From Siphonodentalium dalli (Eukaryota; Mollusca; Scaphopoda; Gadilida; Siphonodentaliidae): 64,000 nucleotides of DNA. The notes under the pieces are model-generated. The model saw nothing but the letters and a program-made list of their open reading frames with translations, did no database searches and was not told the origin of the DNA. Positions 1 through 11,111 of this stretch are shown here, in pieces. The first letter of the stretch is position 1. Each line of letters starts with the position of its first letter. The stretch is from NCBI GenBank assembly GCA_032622095.1, contig CP136061.1, forward strand, positions 44,647,797 to 44,711,796, written 5' to 3'. The position numbers and the translations under genes are program-made.

Positions 1-111
1 TATTCAAATCCCCATAATTCTCGTATATAGGCTGTATGTCCAATGTATATGATCAATTTTTATTTTTATTTTTATGACATCATGATTAACTTTGAAACTG
101 TATACTGATAT

Positions 112-759
112 TTGGCATTCCAGAAGGATATAGTACATATACTTACTGATTCATTCTCTGAATCATTAAAGTGTACATTACCCAACACTTGGATGCAAAT
201 TTTAGCAACATATAACATAAAAGTTAATGACATCGGAAAAATGATTGCAAATGACAAATATATAGTGAATGATTTGAAATCAAGACATATCGAGAAATTT
301 TTACGCGATATATACGATGATGAAAAATCGTCTGGAGCAAATAAGCTTAGTACGTATAGATCTATTAAGGATAAGTATATAGTGGAGCCTTTCCTCGAAC
401 ATACACGATGCCACGAAGCGCGAGAAATGTTTACAAGACTTCGTATTAGTAATCACAATTTGGAAATAGAAAAAGGTAGACATAAACAACCGAAAATCCC
501 AGTTAAAAACAGATTGTGTACAATGTGCGATCAGGCGCGTGTTGAAACTGAATATCATTTTGTCATCGAGTGTATTGCATACTCTGATCTCAGGGCAAGA
601 CTATTTCGAAATATTCAAGAAAATAAGGGTGAATTTTTAAAAATGAGCGATAGTGAAAAATTTCAAACGATTATGAGAAATGATGAAGCAAAGATTATAA
701 ATACCGTATGCAACATGATCCGGTTGTTCTTTCTCAGAAGTGGGTCTTTGAAAGTTTAG
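112..759 (+). pseudogene. LINE reverse transcriptase, C-terminal fragment
   Basis: This is the C-terminal tail of a non-LTR retrotransposon polyprotein, the part beyond the reverse transcriptase core. About 215 codons are open after a stop at 106-108. No ATG marks a natural start, so the piece is 5'-truncated, as usual for LINE copies. Near residues 134-154 it carries R-x-C-T-M-C followed by a His and a Cys (C-x2-C-x9-H-x4-C), the zinc-binding knuckle seen downstream of RT in many LINEs. Upstream, the stretch TRLRISNHNLEIEKGR matches the usual 'lRxSxHxLxIExGR' lead-in. It is not a host gene: the RT and endonuclease domains are missing. The assignment to a LINE is firm; the clade is not resolved. 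Confidence 0.82.
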
Positions 760-949
760 TATATTATAGTGATAAACACGAGAAGTTATTGGTGGTAGTT
801 GAATGACGATGCATTGCATCAAACAGTTATTGAACAAAATTTATTTTAGTTCGTATTTACATGTTTTAAGTTTTAATCCATTTTGTAACTTGCAACTGCC
901 TATATGTTTGGTGTATTGCAATAAATATTCTATTCTATTCTATTCTATA
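112..949 (+). mobile_element. 5'-truncated LINE with pentanucleotide tail
   Basis: The coding remnant is followed by about 160 bp of 3' UTR, an AATAAA at 920-925 and a (TATTC)n tail at 926-948. A short tandem-repeat tail directly after AATAAA is typical of CR1/L2-type and related LINEs, which end in short repeats instead of poly(A). The left boundary is not visible because the window starts close to it. No target-site duplication could be recognised. Confidence 0.75.
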
Positions 950-3674
950 CGGGCTGATCATGCTCGCCCAGCGTCGATATCTGCGCTTGCCAAGCCCAAC
1001 AAAATGCATTGCCATAAATAGTCGCTTAATGATATTCACATACATGATAGATCTACTCTACAAAATTGAAAAAAACATGAATTAAATTTTAAACTGAATA
1101 CACCATATAGATAGATATAAACTACAAACAAAAATGAATAACATGTATATGCGTGATGATGCATGCATGCATAAGTTATGTTGTGTCTGAAATGTCTTAT
1201 ATATGTGTTAGACACTAAAGATGATGATTATTCCACCAAATATAAACAATACTATAATGCCTGACGTCACATATATATGTTATAGGGTCGTTCGTGCTCA
1301 AACTTTATAGTTTTGTATATTTCATATGTCATTTTATTATATTTTATTTTTATTTTTGTATTTATTTATTTATTTTACGGTTTACCTCCCCCTACAACTA
1401 TATATTAAGAATGGCCACACACCCCACCTCTCCGCCTTTAAAAAAAAATATTTTACCCAACACGGTTTCGCAATATTCGCACTATGCTACTCTGCATGCT
1501 GACACCAACGTGACCTTTTCGCTTTTAGTTGGGATTCTGTGTATTTTTAAGCCTATATGCGATCCAAATCCAATCATGAATATCTTATTCGGTTGCACGC
1601 TAATATCGGTTATGGACCTGCATGACTTTTCCAGATTAGCAACTGATAAGAGTGGAAAACTTTCACTGTTGGCAATCTAAGTGAAAATTATCGTACAATA
1701 ATAGACCCAGAAATCCAATTAAGTTTTTATCCGCACAATTTCCTGGGGTCATTTGATATACAAAATGTGCTGTCGTTTTCTTTTTTTCGTTTATGAATCC
1801 GCGTTGCAAGTTGATGAACCATTTAGTCCTCAGCGGGGGGTTGATAATTATTCATCGTTGCATTCAATTTGTGTTCAAGTACCATGTATGCCACTGACCG
1901 GTCAAACAATTAAAGCTGCACATACAGTGTTGGGATATATTTTTTGGAAATTTGTCAATTTCTCATTAAAGGGATCCAATGCCTCGCAGTGGGTAAATGT
2001 GCAAAAATTTAAAGTATGTAAAAACATCACCATGCACCATGCACGAAGAGCATGGATGAATAGATAAACGTTGTTCTTATATTCATTATTGATAGCTCTC
2101 CAAATACGAATTAGGAAAATAAAATAATAATTGCAATAATAATAATTGGACACAAATGTATATCCAGATTGTTTGAAAAATAGTATAGCATCTGCTCGTA
2201 GCTGATAAAATGCTATGTAATCTATCATATCTTAATTTATTACCTTTTAAATCGTTTCTGGTCGCGTTTTAGATCGCTTCGGCCATTTTGAATGCGTGAT
2301 ACTCATCAACTATACAAACCACATGATTCCCCATCATATTACAGACGTCTTAGAAATTTCAACTCTCTGCATATGAATGAGAAAACACTCTTTCTTTTGA
2401 CCATTTCAAGAAAAACGGTTTCGCACGAAGCATGCATTTGAGTGAAACGTTGATTTGTCTCCAGTTCGAGGAAATCCCACCACGACTGGGAAAAGTCTTT
2501 GACTGACATTTCGAAAAATGGGTTCAGTTGTGAATTTTCGGTTTCTTTCCTCACAATCATATGCCACTGTTGTTAGTGCTGAAGAATATGTTTACATATA
2601 ACGTTCAACTGACTTGGTATTTTGAAGAAAAAAAACATTTTTTGAACCTATTTTCCCACACTTGGTGCGATTTCTCGAAATGGGGACATGTTACTCTTTT
2701 TGCTATACATATATAAAAATATAATTAAAAAAATAAAATGTTCACGGACTATAGAGCACTATATGAATATTTACTGGGTTATCCTTACTCCGAATAATCT
2801 CACAAGTGCGTACACGTATTTCTCATATATTTCGAACAAATTTGATCAACAGAACCCGTCCTAACGCGATAAGGGCGATACATTGTTATGTCTGAAGAAT
2901 ATCAGTGTTCATCTTGCTTGAGGTGATCTTGTCTTACGTTTGAATGCTTCTATATATATGAAAACGCGCCATTTTATGCTCCGCGTGCGACAAGCAGTTT
3001 GGATAACAATAAACACAGAATGAATCAAAATACTTCAAATTCAAATAAATAAATTCACAATCAACAGGTGGCAATCCAGCCAAGTATGAAACGCGCCAAC
3101 ACCCACCTGTTGCTTTTACCGCACTAATTTGCCACTAAGCTCTGTTTGTCATCACAATATTCTTTGTTGAAATGCAGTTTCAAATTTTATCGGAGTGTGC
3201 CGCTAACTGTTATATATGGCGCTTAATTTCCGCAAATGCGCACTTCAACCATTTAACGGTTTTTGGCGCAAAAGTCGCGTGCTACACATCTTAACGCCAA
3301 CCGCCCGAGAATTTTACTGTTGACGACAGATACAGCGGAAATAGTTGAATCGCAGATTAACCTTGATTGTTTTATGTAGGTTCCTATAGTGCCGGTGAAG
3401 AAATTTCTCAATTTACACTGAGTATAAGTTTACCGGGTGAAAAACTCTTGAGAAATATTCTAAAATTATTTTCCGCCGATTGTTTTCGCAGAATAATGTT
3501 GTTGTAAACTAAATAATACAACTAAAACCATAAACAATCACCTGGAATCGAGGAAAATTGTATAATGTGATGTATGTTAAAGGAGAATGGAAAAGGCCTC
3601 ATGCAGCTATAGCAAACTGATAATTTTACGCAGAAGCCATCCATGTTTGAGTCATATCTCGCATTGCGAATTAT
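950..3674. other. AT-rich stretch without recognisable genes
   Basis: About 2.7 kb of AT-rich DNA. The only ORFs are short and show no protein-like pattern. A T-rich low-complexity run lies near 1,320-1,380. I saw no paired terminal repeats, tRNA, splice-consistent exon chain or LINE motif here. It may hold old, unrecognisable transposon sequence. Confidence 0.6.
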
Positions 3675-3875
3675 GCATGGGCATATTTTGGCATTATGCA
3701 TCACCATATTTTGGCATTATGCATGGGCATATTTTGGCATTATGAATGGGCATATTTTGGCATTATGCATGGGCATATTTTGGCATTATGCATGGGCATA
3801 TTTTGGCATTATGCATGGGCATATTTTGGCATTATGCATGGACAAATGTAGGCATATGCATGGACATATTTTGCG
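3675..3875. repeat. 23-bp minisatellite
   Basis: About eight tandem copies of a 23-bp unit (GCATGGGCATATTTTGGCAT plus TAT) with a few substitutions; the last copies decay into GCATGGACA variants. The period is not a multiple of 3, so the 82-codon ORF across it changes reading frame from unit to unit and is not a gene. Confidence 0.9.
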
Positions 3876-4300
3876 CCATGCATGCATATGAGTGAAGCGG
3901 CGATCTATGCGTGTATTACACTATCTCAGAAAATAATGTTTGAAGGGTCGTTTGTTGAACTTATTATCTGAACAGTTACTAATCGAACTATTCTTCAATG
4001 AGTATATAGAACGGGTTAAGCTGTTTAGGTTACTCTGAAAGCAAATTAGTGGCATCCAATATTGAATTTCAGTTGTGAATAACCGAGAGATCTGCAACGG
4101 TTGACACGTTATTCACATCATGCAGCCCCACCTTAGGGTGCGTTCACTTGCTGGCAATATATGTCTGGCAATTTACAGGTAATTCGTAGCAGAGATATGT
4201 ATAGTGTGCCAAAATATAAACGGACAACTGCCTGTGAAACGCATATATGCACATCACAGTTTAGTACATATACGCAGTGCCATCTATGTAATTCCATAAG

Positions 4301-4563
4301 TTATCCCTTTCGTGACGGGAGCTGCGCTGGTGCAGCATTAAATGTCATGTGCCAGTGTATTCCCTTATTTATGCGAGTCTCACAAAGGGAGCCTCGCGTG
4401 CGTATAAAATAGAATGCGGTTGCTTACAAGGTCAAGGCAAATATTGTTCGGCCAATATATTCTCTTATATATGCGAGGCTCCCTATTGGAGACCCGCATA
4501 TGAAAGAGAATGCATTGGCACACGGTTTTCGCAAAATTTCAGGAAGCTCCAGTCATCGAAGGG
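4301..4563. mobile_element. Diverged piggyBac-like MITE, subfamily II
   Basis: The left end reads CCCTTTCGTGACGGGAGCT. The right end is the imperfect reverse complement (GAAGCTCCAGTCATCGAAGGG). Inside are two degraded hairpins of the type GCCAATRCATTCTCTTATATATGCGAG found in the 18.1-kb element. The CCCTTT terminus matches the 18-kb family, which is flanked by TTAA. Here the flanks are TTAT and TATT, so the target duplication is lost or unclear. It has no coding capacity and is non-autonomous. Confidence 0.55.
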
Positions 4564-4640
4564 TATTTATACAACTGGCATTTGCCAGAAATTAGCCTTC
4601 AGATAAATGACAAGAATCAATCGTGTAACAACTCGTGACA

Positions 4641-4980
4641 ATCCATCGCCATAATAAGCAATAAGACAATCGAATATTCTGCTATTCCAAAATTTATCAT
4701 TGGAAACTGTACAATAGTTTACCAGCTATGTTTGAAGAATTTACCAGCTATATATGAACAATTCGTCGCCATAATAAGTAATAAGCAATATGCATATTCT
4801 GCTATTCCAAAAATTATCATTGGCAACTGTACAATAGTTTACCAGCTATATATGAAGAATTTACCAGCTATATATGAACAATTCATCGCCATAATAAGCA
4901 ATATGCATATTCTGCTATTCCAAAATTTATCACTGGAAACTGTACAATAGTTTACATGCTATATATATGAACAATTTCAT
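4641..4980. repeat. 120-bp tandem repeat, about 2.8 copies
   Basis: The motif TCGCCATAATAAG recurs at about 4,645, 4,765 and 4,885, giving a 120-bp period. Each unit also contains CCAAAATTTATCATTGG and CTGTACAATAGTTTACCAGC. The short ORF inside is a product of the repeat. Confidence 0.85.
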
Positions 4981-5133
4981 GATATTTTGCTAGGCAAGAT
5001 TGCCAGTTGTGTAGACGTACCATTATATGCTACGACTAGTAGAGTGAGTGGTTCGGGGGGCTAGCCCGGGATTGTCGGAAGCATCGAATGGTAACTCCCC
5101 TTAATCCCTCATTTTTAAGCTTTATTTGAATAA

Positions 5134-5646
5134 TCAGAAAAAAAATAATAATAAAGAAAGAAGCATTTTTTTGATTTCTTTTTTCTTCTTTTTCTTCTTT
5201 TGCCTCTTCGCCGGTGGTGGTGCAGACGAAGAGGCATCTGAGGGAGATGTGTTGCTCAAACTGCTGATGTCTGCGGCAACTTTTGCTCGTATTGCCCTAG
5301 TTTCTTCAATGTTGGCTATTACGCTGTCACGTGCCGGCCCTTTGTTCATGTGTTCCAAGGCACTTTCCATAGTCCTGATCAGCTCATCGGTGTAGATCGG
5401 TGATGTACCCTCGGTGGGAGAAGCCGGCCTTTCCAGGTAATCCGGCGTCGGAGGGGCGTCGGTGTTCGATTCCTCCCCTGGATGGAACTGGCCAGGTGGT
5501 GATTCCAGTTCCACAGCGAAGTTGGCGGCAGGAACGTCCCTGGTGGAATCCGCGTCCCTGTCTCCGCCTGCTTCAGTGACGGCAGCAGGGACCTCCGGTA
5601 GATCAACGGAGTCCCTGCTAGCTGGTCTGATGTCACCTGTCTCCAT
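5134..5646 (-). CDS. Orphan GC-rich ORF, acidic/Pro-Ser-rich with Lys-rich tail
   Basis: I do not recognise this protein. The frame is open on the minus strand from a stop just upstream of 5,718; the first in-frame ATG is at 5,646, giving about 170 residues. The product is rich in Pro, Ser, Asp and Glu, then has a helical stretch around TMESALEHMNKGPARDSV, then PPPAKRQ followed by a run of lysines that could serve as a nuclear localisation signal but coincides with A-rich low complexity. An AATAAA on the minus strand lies about 10 bp after the end. Base composition is clearly GC-richer than the flanks, which suggests a once-coding insert such as a retroelement ORF1/gag-like piece or part of a host exon. 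There is no conserved motif to decide. A chance ORF in GC-rich DNA is also possible. Confidence 0.28.
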   Translation of the reverse strand: METGDIRPASRDSVDLPEVPAAVTEAGGDRDADSTRDVPAANFAVELESPPGQFHPGEESNTDAPPTPDYLERPASPTEGTSPIYTDELIRTMESALEHMNKGPARDSVIANIEETRAIRAKVAADISSLSNTSPSDASSSAPPPAKRQKKKKKKKEIKKMLLSLLLFFF

Positions 5647-5719
5647 GCTGGCCGGGTCGTCTGGGCGTCTCTCAGACAACTCCGGCCTGCCGGCTGTGAC
5701 ACTGGATGGCTGAACCACA

Positions 5720-6124
5720 CGACTATTTTTTGTCAGCGACCCTATGAAGCAACCCGCCGTGTGACCTTATGAACCCACCTGTGATTGGCGCTCTAATTAA
5801 CAGCACGTGCCTGGATTATATTTCACGTCACCGTTGAACAATACGGCTAGCTTGTAATTACGCTACATCACCTGTTGCAGATGGCGGTGTACCATATGTT
5901 GACATATGCCATCATTTCCATATTATATGGAAGCAGCGAAAGTTTGTACGATACATGATATTCTAAACTGTCAAAACAAAGGATTGGGGGTCGAACTAAT
6001 CACAATTTCGGTATACTGGCCTTATATAACTAGAGGTGAAATGCCAACCTCCTTTGTCCGAAAGGTTCGGAAAGGCAGCTATATATTTGTACAATTATGT
6101 CACCCTAACCTATTATCGCATACT
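5720..6124. other. No recognisable feature
   Basis: About 400 bp between the orphan ORF and the start of the duplicated interval. I saw no coding or repeat signature. The last base before GGTTACCTTGATGAAG is the left edge of homology with the sequence after the N gap. Confidence 0.5.
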
Positions 6125-6679
6125 GGTTACCTTGATGAAGAATAGGAAACCCTACAATTGAGTTCAAAGAAAAAAGAACAATGAACATCGACAATTACTT
6201 CCTTCGTAAAATCTAAAAATAATTAATAAGATGCTTCAACTAACGTATGGCAGCGCCAGCAGGTGCCAGGGATAATTACATGTTCACCTGCTTGTGCCTC
6301 AGTATTCCGAGAACCACTATACATATAACACCGAAGTTGGGCTACATCCCAGGTCAGATATTCTGGACTGCCAATTAAAGGTCAAATTCATCGAAGCGCA
6401 TGCATTGACAATTCAACAACAGATCATTGCAAAAGTATGTAGTATGTTCATCATCTATAACATTATTCTATGTATACGGCCAGCGATGGATCGAAAACTA
6501 CGTTGATTGTAAGGCGAATACACAGCAGTTTATATGTTGGGTGGCGTGTGCAGTTTTGTTGATTAAGTCAAACTCGAAGTAAATGAATCACCAGGATACC
6601 AAAAATTATAGTCAAATAATATGTGGCTGAGTACTGTCATATATTCATGTATTGCACAAGCCTTCAACCCATTTTGCGC

Positions 6680-7050
6680 TCACTGTTATGTGCATAATGC
6701 ATAATGTTCACACATGCCGCAGCAAGTGTTTGAAACTATACATTCCTCTCGACATTCGCTGTTCACATTCTCATGACATCTTCAAAAGACTAAAGACGCA
6801 CCTCTTCAAGATTTACGCGCAAACAACTCGCCGTAGATATGGACACAATAGACGTAGATATGGACAAAATAGCCGTATAGATAGGGACATTGCATCATGC
6901 TCCGTATCCATATATTTACTTGTGTGTGATTCTATATCTTCTAATGTTTGCACATGCTTATAACCCGCATATTTTGAGTCCCAATCGCTTCGATCCACAC
7001 CAGGGATGAAGCGGTATATAAATGCTATATAGTATTATTATAATGTCACG
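6680..7050 (+). mobile_element. Decayed LINE 3' end (copy A)
   Basis: A short frame at about 6,720-6,830 reads CLKLYIPLDIRCSHSHDIFK then RLKTHLFK. This resembles the very end of some LINE RT proteins ('...FKxRLKTHLF'). It is followed by GATGAAGCGGTATATAAATGC and ATT-type repeats (to 7,043), resembling LINE 3' ends of the 'cgctatataaatg(ATT)n' kind. It has no intact domain and several frame breaks. A chance resemblance is possible. Confidence 0.45.
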
Positions 7051-7151
7051 ATGGTTATTAGTGACATTGTCAAAACAAAATCACGATTCGTCCATCTCAT
7101 TCTGTGTTTTGATATGCGAATTTCGAACCGGGTTGATTCTCGTACTTGCGA

Positions 7152-7153
<2 letters not shown>

Positions 7154-7205
<52 letters not shown>

Positions 7206-7232
7206 CTCTCTCGCTTCTCTCTCTCTCTCTCT
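7154..7232. repeat. (CT)n microsatellite, copy A
   Basis: An interrupted CT dinucleotide tract. The overlapping SLSLSL- and RERERE-type ORFs are low-complexity artefacts. The copy B counterpart is about twice as long. Confidence 0.97.
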
Positions 7233-7433
7233 GTATCTATACCCTCTATCGCCCGAACAATTCGACTTGCCTCTGCACTAGCACTCGGCTGCCTCTTTTG
7301 TCTTCCTCTCTCCCTCCCCTCTTTCTCTCGATCTCTCCCTCTTTGTCTCGCTTTGCCATCCATATCTCTCGCCCCACTCTTGGTTGCATGAGCCTCTGAA
7401 ATTCCTGCATGCTTATGCACTCCCTCTCTACTA

Positions 7434-7712
7434 GATCATGTCATGAATCTCTGACGGAAAAAATTATAACATTGAACAAAGAACGCAGGGAAATTATTTC
7501 TTTGTTAGTTCCTGTCCCTTAATAATCTATTGCACAGTATATAGGGTTGGTCCCAGTTCGAGATTGCATGAGTTTTATGACTTTTGTGAGTATATATCGC
7601 AATAAACATTGAATTAGTTCCCGTGAGAAATTCCAGAAACATCAAAAAGTTCCCAGATTTTGAACTGATGATCTTTACGGGCGTAGCCTGAGCACTCGAC
7701 CATTTCATCATG
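7434..7712. mobile_element. Dispersed MITE-like repeat, GGCTACGCCCGTA family (copy A)
   Basis: The right half (CCGTGAGAAATTCCAGAAAC through TTTACGGGCGTAGCC) matches the right half of the element at 47,594-47,940. The left edge ATCATGTCATGAATCT matches the left edge there and at 9,692. Termini are imperfectly inverted. No coding capacity. The reverse strand superficially resembles a tRNA-derived SINE, but the match to an inverted-repeat family elsewhere in the window argues for a DNA element. Confidence 0.45.
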
Positions 7713-7734
7713 GCTAAAACTTGCGTCACCTCAG

Positions 7735-8400
7735 ACGCGGGTCATGACCGCCAACCACCTGTTTGCATGGGAAAGCATTCCCCGCCTTATGGTGACCTAG
7801 TTTACCGCATCATCCACGTGGTATTTTACTACGACCCACTTCAACAAGTGTCAGTTGTAAAACGGTAGGAGGTTGTATAGCGGTGTACAGACCCATTCAA
7901 GCAGACCCCACCTGTCTATTGTCGCGCGCTGTGTGTATACAAAAAAATAGTGCTTCCATTCAGCCTAAACGACCGCGCATGCGGTCCAGTTCACAATACT
8001 AGACATGTGTTCCGGGGTCAAATCCAATCTTCTTATTATTTGCAATTAAAAGCAAGAATAGGTGGGCTATGTTTGGCAAACAATTTTTCTGTAAATTGTC
8101 GCTATGACAATTCCCCCCGCTGAGTCCCATCTGTTTGTGTTCGTCCCGTTTAAGTGACCGACTTACAGACAGTACGTATTGGAATATGTTGAAGTGGTTT
8201 TGACATCTCCGAGACACAATGCTGATTGTTTGGCATTTCAATGCATGCCACGATTCTAATTGTCGTAATCGGCCCTATGCCAACAGATTGGAGACAATAA
8301 ACATAATGATTATGATGTCTTGATGCATTAAAGTGTGATTGTTCTGCTGCAATAGTGCACCGAGGTACAGTAATGACACGGTTTGTCATACGCTAAAACA
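7735..8400. other. No recognisable feature (copy A)
   Basis: Two short minus-strand ORFs (about 80 codons each, near 7,999-8,389) are identical in both copies, but the whole stretch from about 7,960 to 8,550 is nearly invariant, so this is not evidence of coding. No motif seen. Confidence 0.5.
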
Positions 8401-8939
8401 TTTTTGGCGGAATCGACAGAAGTCATTCATATCCGTTTGTGGAATGTCGTAAATGATGAAATAACGTCCACGTGGACAGCGTGTGAATCTAGCTGTTCCG
8501 ACCACAGAAGAAACCGTTTGCATTGAAATTTTGACAATAAGATGAATCACATCAAGTGAATATTCATAATATTTGGGATAAGATCATCATACGAGCTGCG
8601 AATGAACTGTCTCATATGTATTCAAATTCATACCATATTATTTATTCAATTCCCACGCTTTACATTCTCAAAATTCAGTCCCTGACGCTTCCATGGTGGA
8701 TTTTAGTGATGTATATATATAATTCGTATGCACAAAATTCCACCCATGCAGTAGTGAGTCAGATATGTTATAATCCCAAACAACGATGCTGCAACAGTTT
8801 TCGTTGGGTTCTTTAGTCGTCGACAGGGATAAATTAAACGTACCATATACATATATGTGCGACCGCTAATCATGTGAAACGTTCTCCTCAATCTAAACTA
8901 GTCCATTATTAGAATTTAGGATTTTGGTGGAATCCAGTG

Positions 8940-9646
8940 AGTCATTCGTGTTTGTGGAATGTCGTAAATCACGAAATGAAGTACCGGCGGACAGCGTGTG
9001 AATCTACTTCAATCTAGCTGCTCCGACCACAAGTTACCAATAGAACCGGGACGGTGGACCAATACCGACCGGGATGATCGCACTTGCGTGTTATGTGATA
9101 CAGGGTTAATTGGTGACGAATTTCACTACCTTCTCGTATGTAAAAAAAATTACCAACGTCCGGCGCAGATTGTTACCAATGTTAACTAGCCGACGCCCTA
9201 ATACAATATTGATGAGTGATTTACTTAACGACGACAATGTAACACATCTCCGCAAGTTGTGCGAATTTATTAAGATTGTAAATCGAGAAATGACCGAATA
9301 ACTCAGCTAGACAATAAGTCGAACAAGCAATGTCAAAATTTATGCAAGAACAGTACCGATATACGCATACACATAGTTATTGATAAATAATTATAAATAA
9401 GTATATGTAGGCATATACAATAAATATATTTAGTTGTATATGCTTATATATATTTACAACATGCATATATGTGTTATAGTATTATACATCTATGTAACGA
9501 TGAAGGTTATGTAATATAATCCATGTATACAACTTTTGTCAACCGGAAGCTCACATGTTTATGTACATATTGTATATATTTAAATTGTTATTATCTCCAT
9601 ACCTATGTATGTATAGGTTTATGAGAAATAAACTGATTGAAGAAAC
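8940..9646 (+). mobile_element. LINE 3' end with frameshifted RT C-terminus (copy A)
   Basis: The frame at 8,998 reads HKLPIEPGRW then R-T-C-V-L-C and H-Y-L-L-V-C: the C-x2-C-x9-H-x4-C knuckle at residues 30-48. A frameshift in the A-run near 9,143 moves the continuation (RRRLLPMLTSRRPNT ... LRKLCEFIK) to the next frame, ending at 9,301. The 3' UTR of about 330 bp ends at AATAAACTGATTGAAGAAA near 9,630-9,646. A related segment of about 75 bp also lies at 8,434-8,508. The element is 5'-truncated and inactive. Confidence 0.72.
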
Positions 9647-9691
9647 AGTTTGGCTTTGAATTGTTGACAATATATAAAGATGACTCACGTT

Positions 9692-9905
9692 AGATAATGT
9701 CATGAATATCTGCTCTGTCTATAACGCTCGTAGAGATCATATTACGCCATCGGAACTTTTTTATGTCCCAACAAGGGTCGAAAGTCAAAAATCAGCATAC
9801 GTGCCTGCAATTTTTTTCCGACTCCCCCCTGGTTTATAACACCATATAGTAACCAGGTTTTGTACTTGGGGAATATGATCTCTATACGGGTGGAGTTGGC
9901 CAGTC
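9692..9905. mobile_element. Short member of the GGCTACGCCCGTA MITE-like family (copy A)
   Basis: The left end GTCATGAATATCTGCTC and CGTAGAGATCATATTACGCC match the left end at 47,597. The right end GAATATGATCTCTATACGGG is roughly the inverse of the left. Internal similarity is weak. Copy B counterpart: about 29,174-29,383. Confidence 0.4.
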
Positions 9906-10250
9906 TGGAGTAAACTACATATACCCACATAAAAAATATAGTATGTTTACAAAAAGCATGGATCTATAGACTCACATTAATACAGATCAACGCGATTTGA
10001 CACCATAAAACTACAATCTATACCAGAAAATAATTAGAACGTGACAATGAGTCCATTAATATTGGATGTTCTGATGTTCAGAAATCGACTTTCAAAAGGA
10101 GAACATTTAATATGGTTTTTGACTTTGTATTGGTCTATTGCAAAAATTCCAATGAATTGATCTTATAAAGGGCGCCCGTGGTTCTATCGTTCAAAGTGAT
10201 AATATAGAGCGTTATCGATTATGAGCATTTATATGATAATTTTCGACGTA
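9906..10250. other. No recognisable feature (copy A)
   Basis: About 345 bp with no coding, tandem or inverted structure seen. Copy B: about 29,384-29,727. Confidence 0.5.
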
Positions 10251-10491
10251 TTAAAAGGGAACTGTAAACTAAATCCGGCCATGTATGGGCCCATCTCATG
10301 TTATACTCAACAGCATATATATGCCACAAATGAATTAATTTGAGCCATGAATTAGTACAAAATAAACTCTTGTGCGATATTAATGATGCAAACGACATGG
10401 TAATTATAATGAAAATGAATTTATGACTGGAGAATTTATAACAGAAGATGGTCCCATAAATGGCCGGATTTAGTGTACAGTACCCTTTTAA
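10251..10491. mobile_element. TTAA-flanked MITE (T2/Kolobok-like), copy A
   Basis: Left end TTAA-AAGGGAACTGTA. The right end is its inverse, TACAGTACCCTT-TTAA. The terminal inverted repeat continues for about 45 bp (through CTAAATCCGGCCAT). The TTAA flank plus AAGGG start recalls T2/Kolobok-type MITEs described in Xenopus; piggyBac-like elements also use TTAA. At 241 bp including flanks it is non-autonomous. Confidence 0.75.
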
Positions 10492-10898
10492 CTTGTGGAT
10501 TGCCTTTGTGAAATGAATGGTGGTGATTGGACGTATATATTCGTGTTCTTTTTCCTGATTTCTGAAGTATTTAGTGACAAATCGGACATATAGCTATAAT
10601 ACTTATATAATAGCCTCCAGTCACACTTTTGAAGGTTTTGTTTACATGGCAGTATACTATACCTTTTTTATTTTATGGTGGATTTTGGGAGAGCATTGTG
10701 CATTCCGCCGAGAGGAGCGGTGGACCATTGTTCCAACACCACTGCGTGTGTAAGAGCTTCGTTGGTGGAAATAATCTTTTGTGTTTGAAACAAACTCGAT
10801 CCGAATCTATTATCAGTTGACGCCACCCGGCCCGCTTACCCAATGCCAGTGAAATTGTGGTGATGCTCAGAAGCGTTTGTCTATGAAATACGCAATGT

Positions 10899-11111
10899 CA
10901 CTAACTCGCGGCATTATTGGATCTACCAGGCCCGGTTCCGTGGTTTTAGTGTTATACAGGTCAAAGTTCTGGAGTCACGGTAGCATTCCATATATGGAAA
11001 TGCTACTCTAGAACTTTGACCGGTAGCACTAAAACCACGGAAGAGGGGCTGTATAAATCTCGGAAACCACTGAACGGAGTTGGATGAATCCAATACGGCC
11101 GCGACTCAGTG
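10899..11111. mobile_element. Foldback element 1 (copy A)
   Basis: Long inverted repeat: CACTAACTCGCGGC ... GGTTCCGTGGTTTTAGTG ... CAGGTCAAAGTTCTGGAG on the left and the inverse on the right, with CATTCCATATATGGAAATG at the centre. The right end is GGCCGCGACTCAGTG. The element can fold over most of its length and has no ORF. Copy B keeps only its left end. Confidence 0.7.

Noticed and set aside
7022-7420. Ser/Leu-repeat and Arg/Glu-repeat ORFs
   Set aside because: Translations of a CT microsatellite.
7640-7720. Reverse-strand tRNA-like sequence (GGTCGAGTG... AGTTCAAAATC)
   Set aside because: The same sequence is part of a longer dispersed element with inverted ends at 47,594-47,942, so a tRNA gene or SINE head is not needed.
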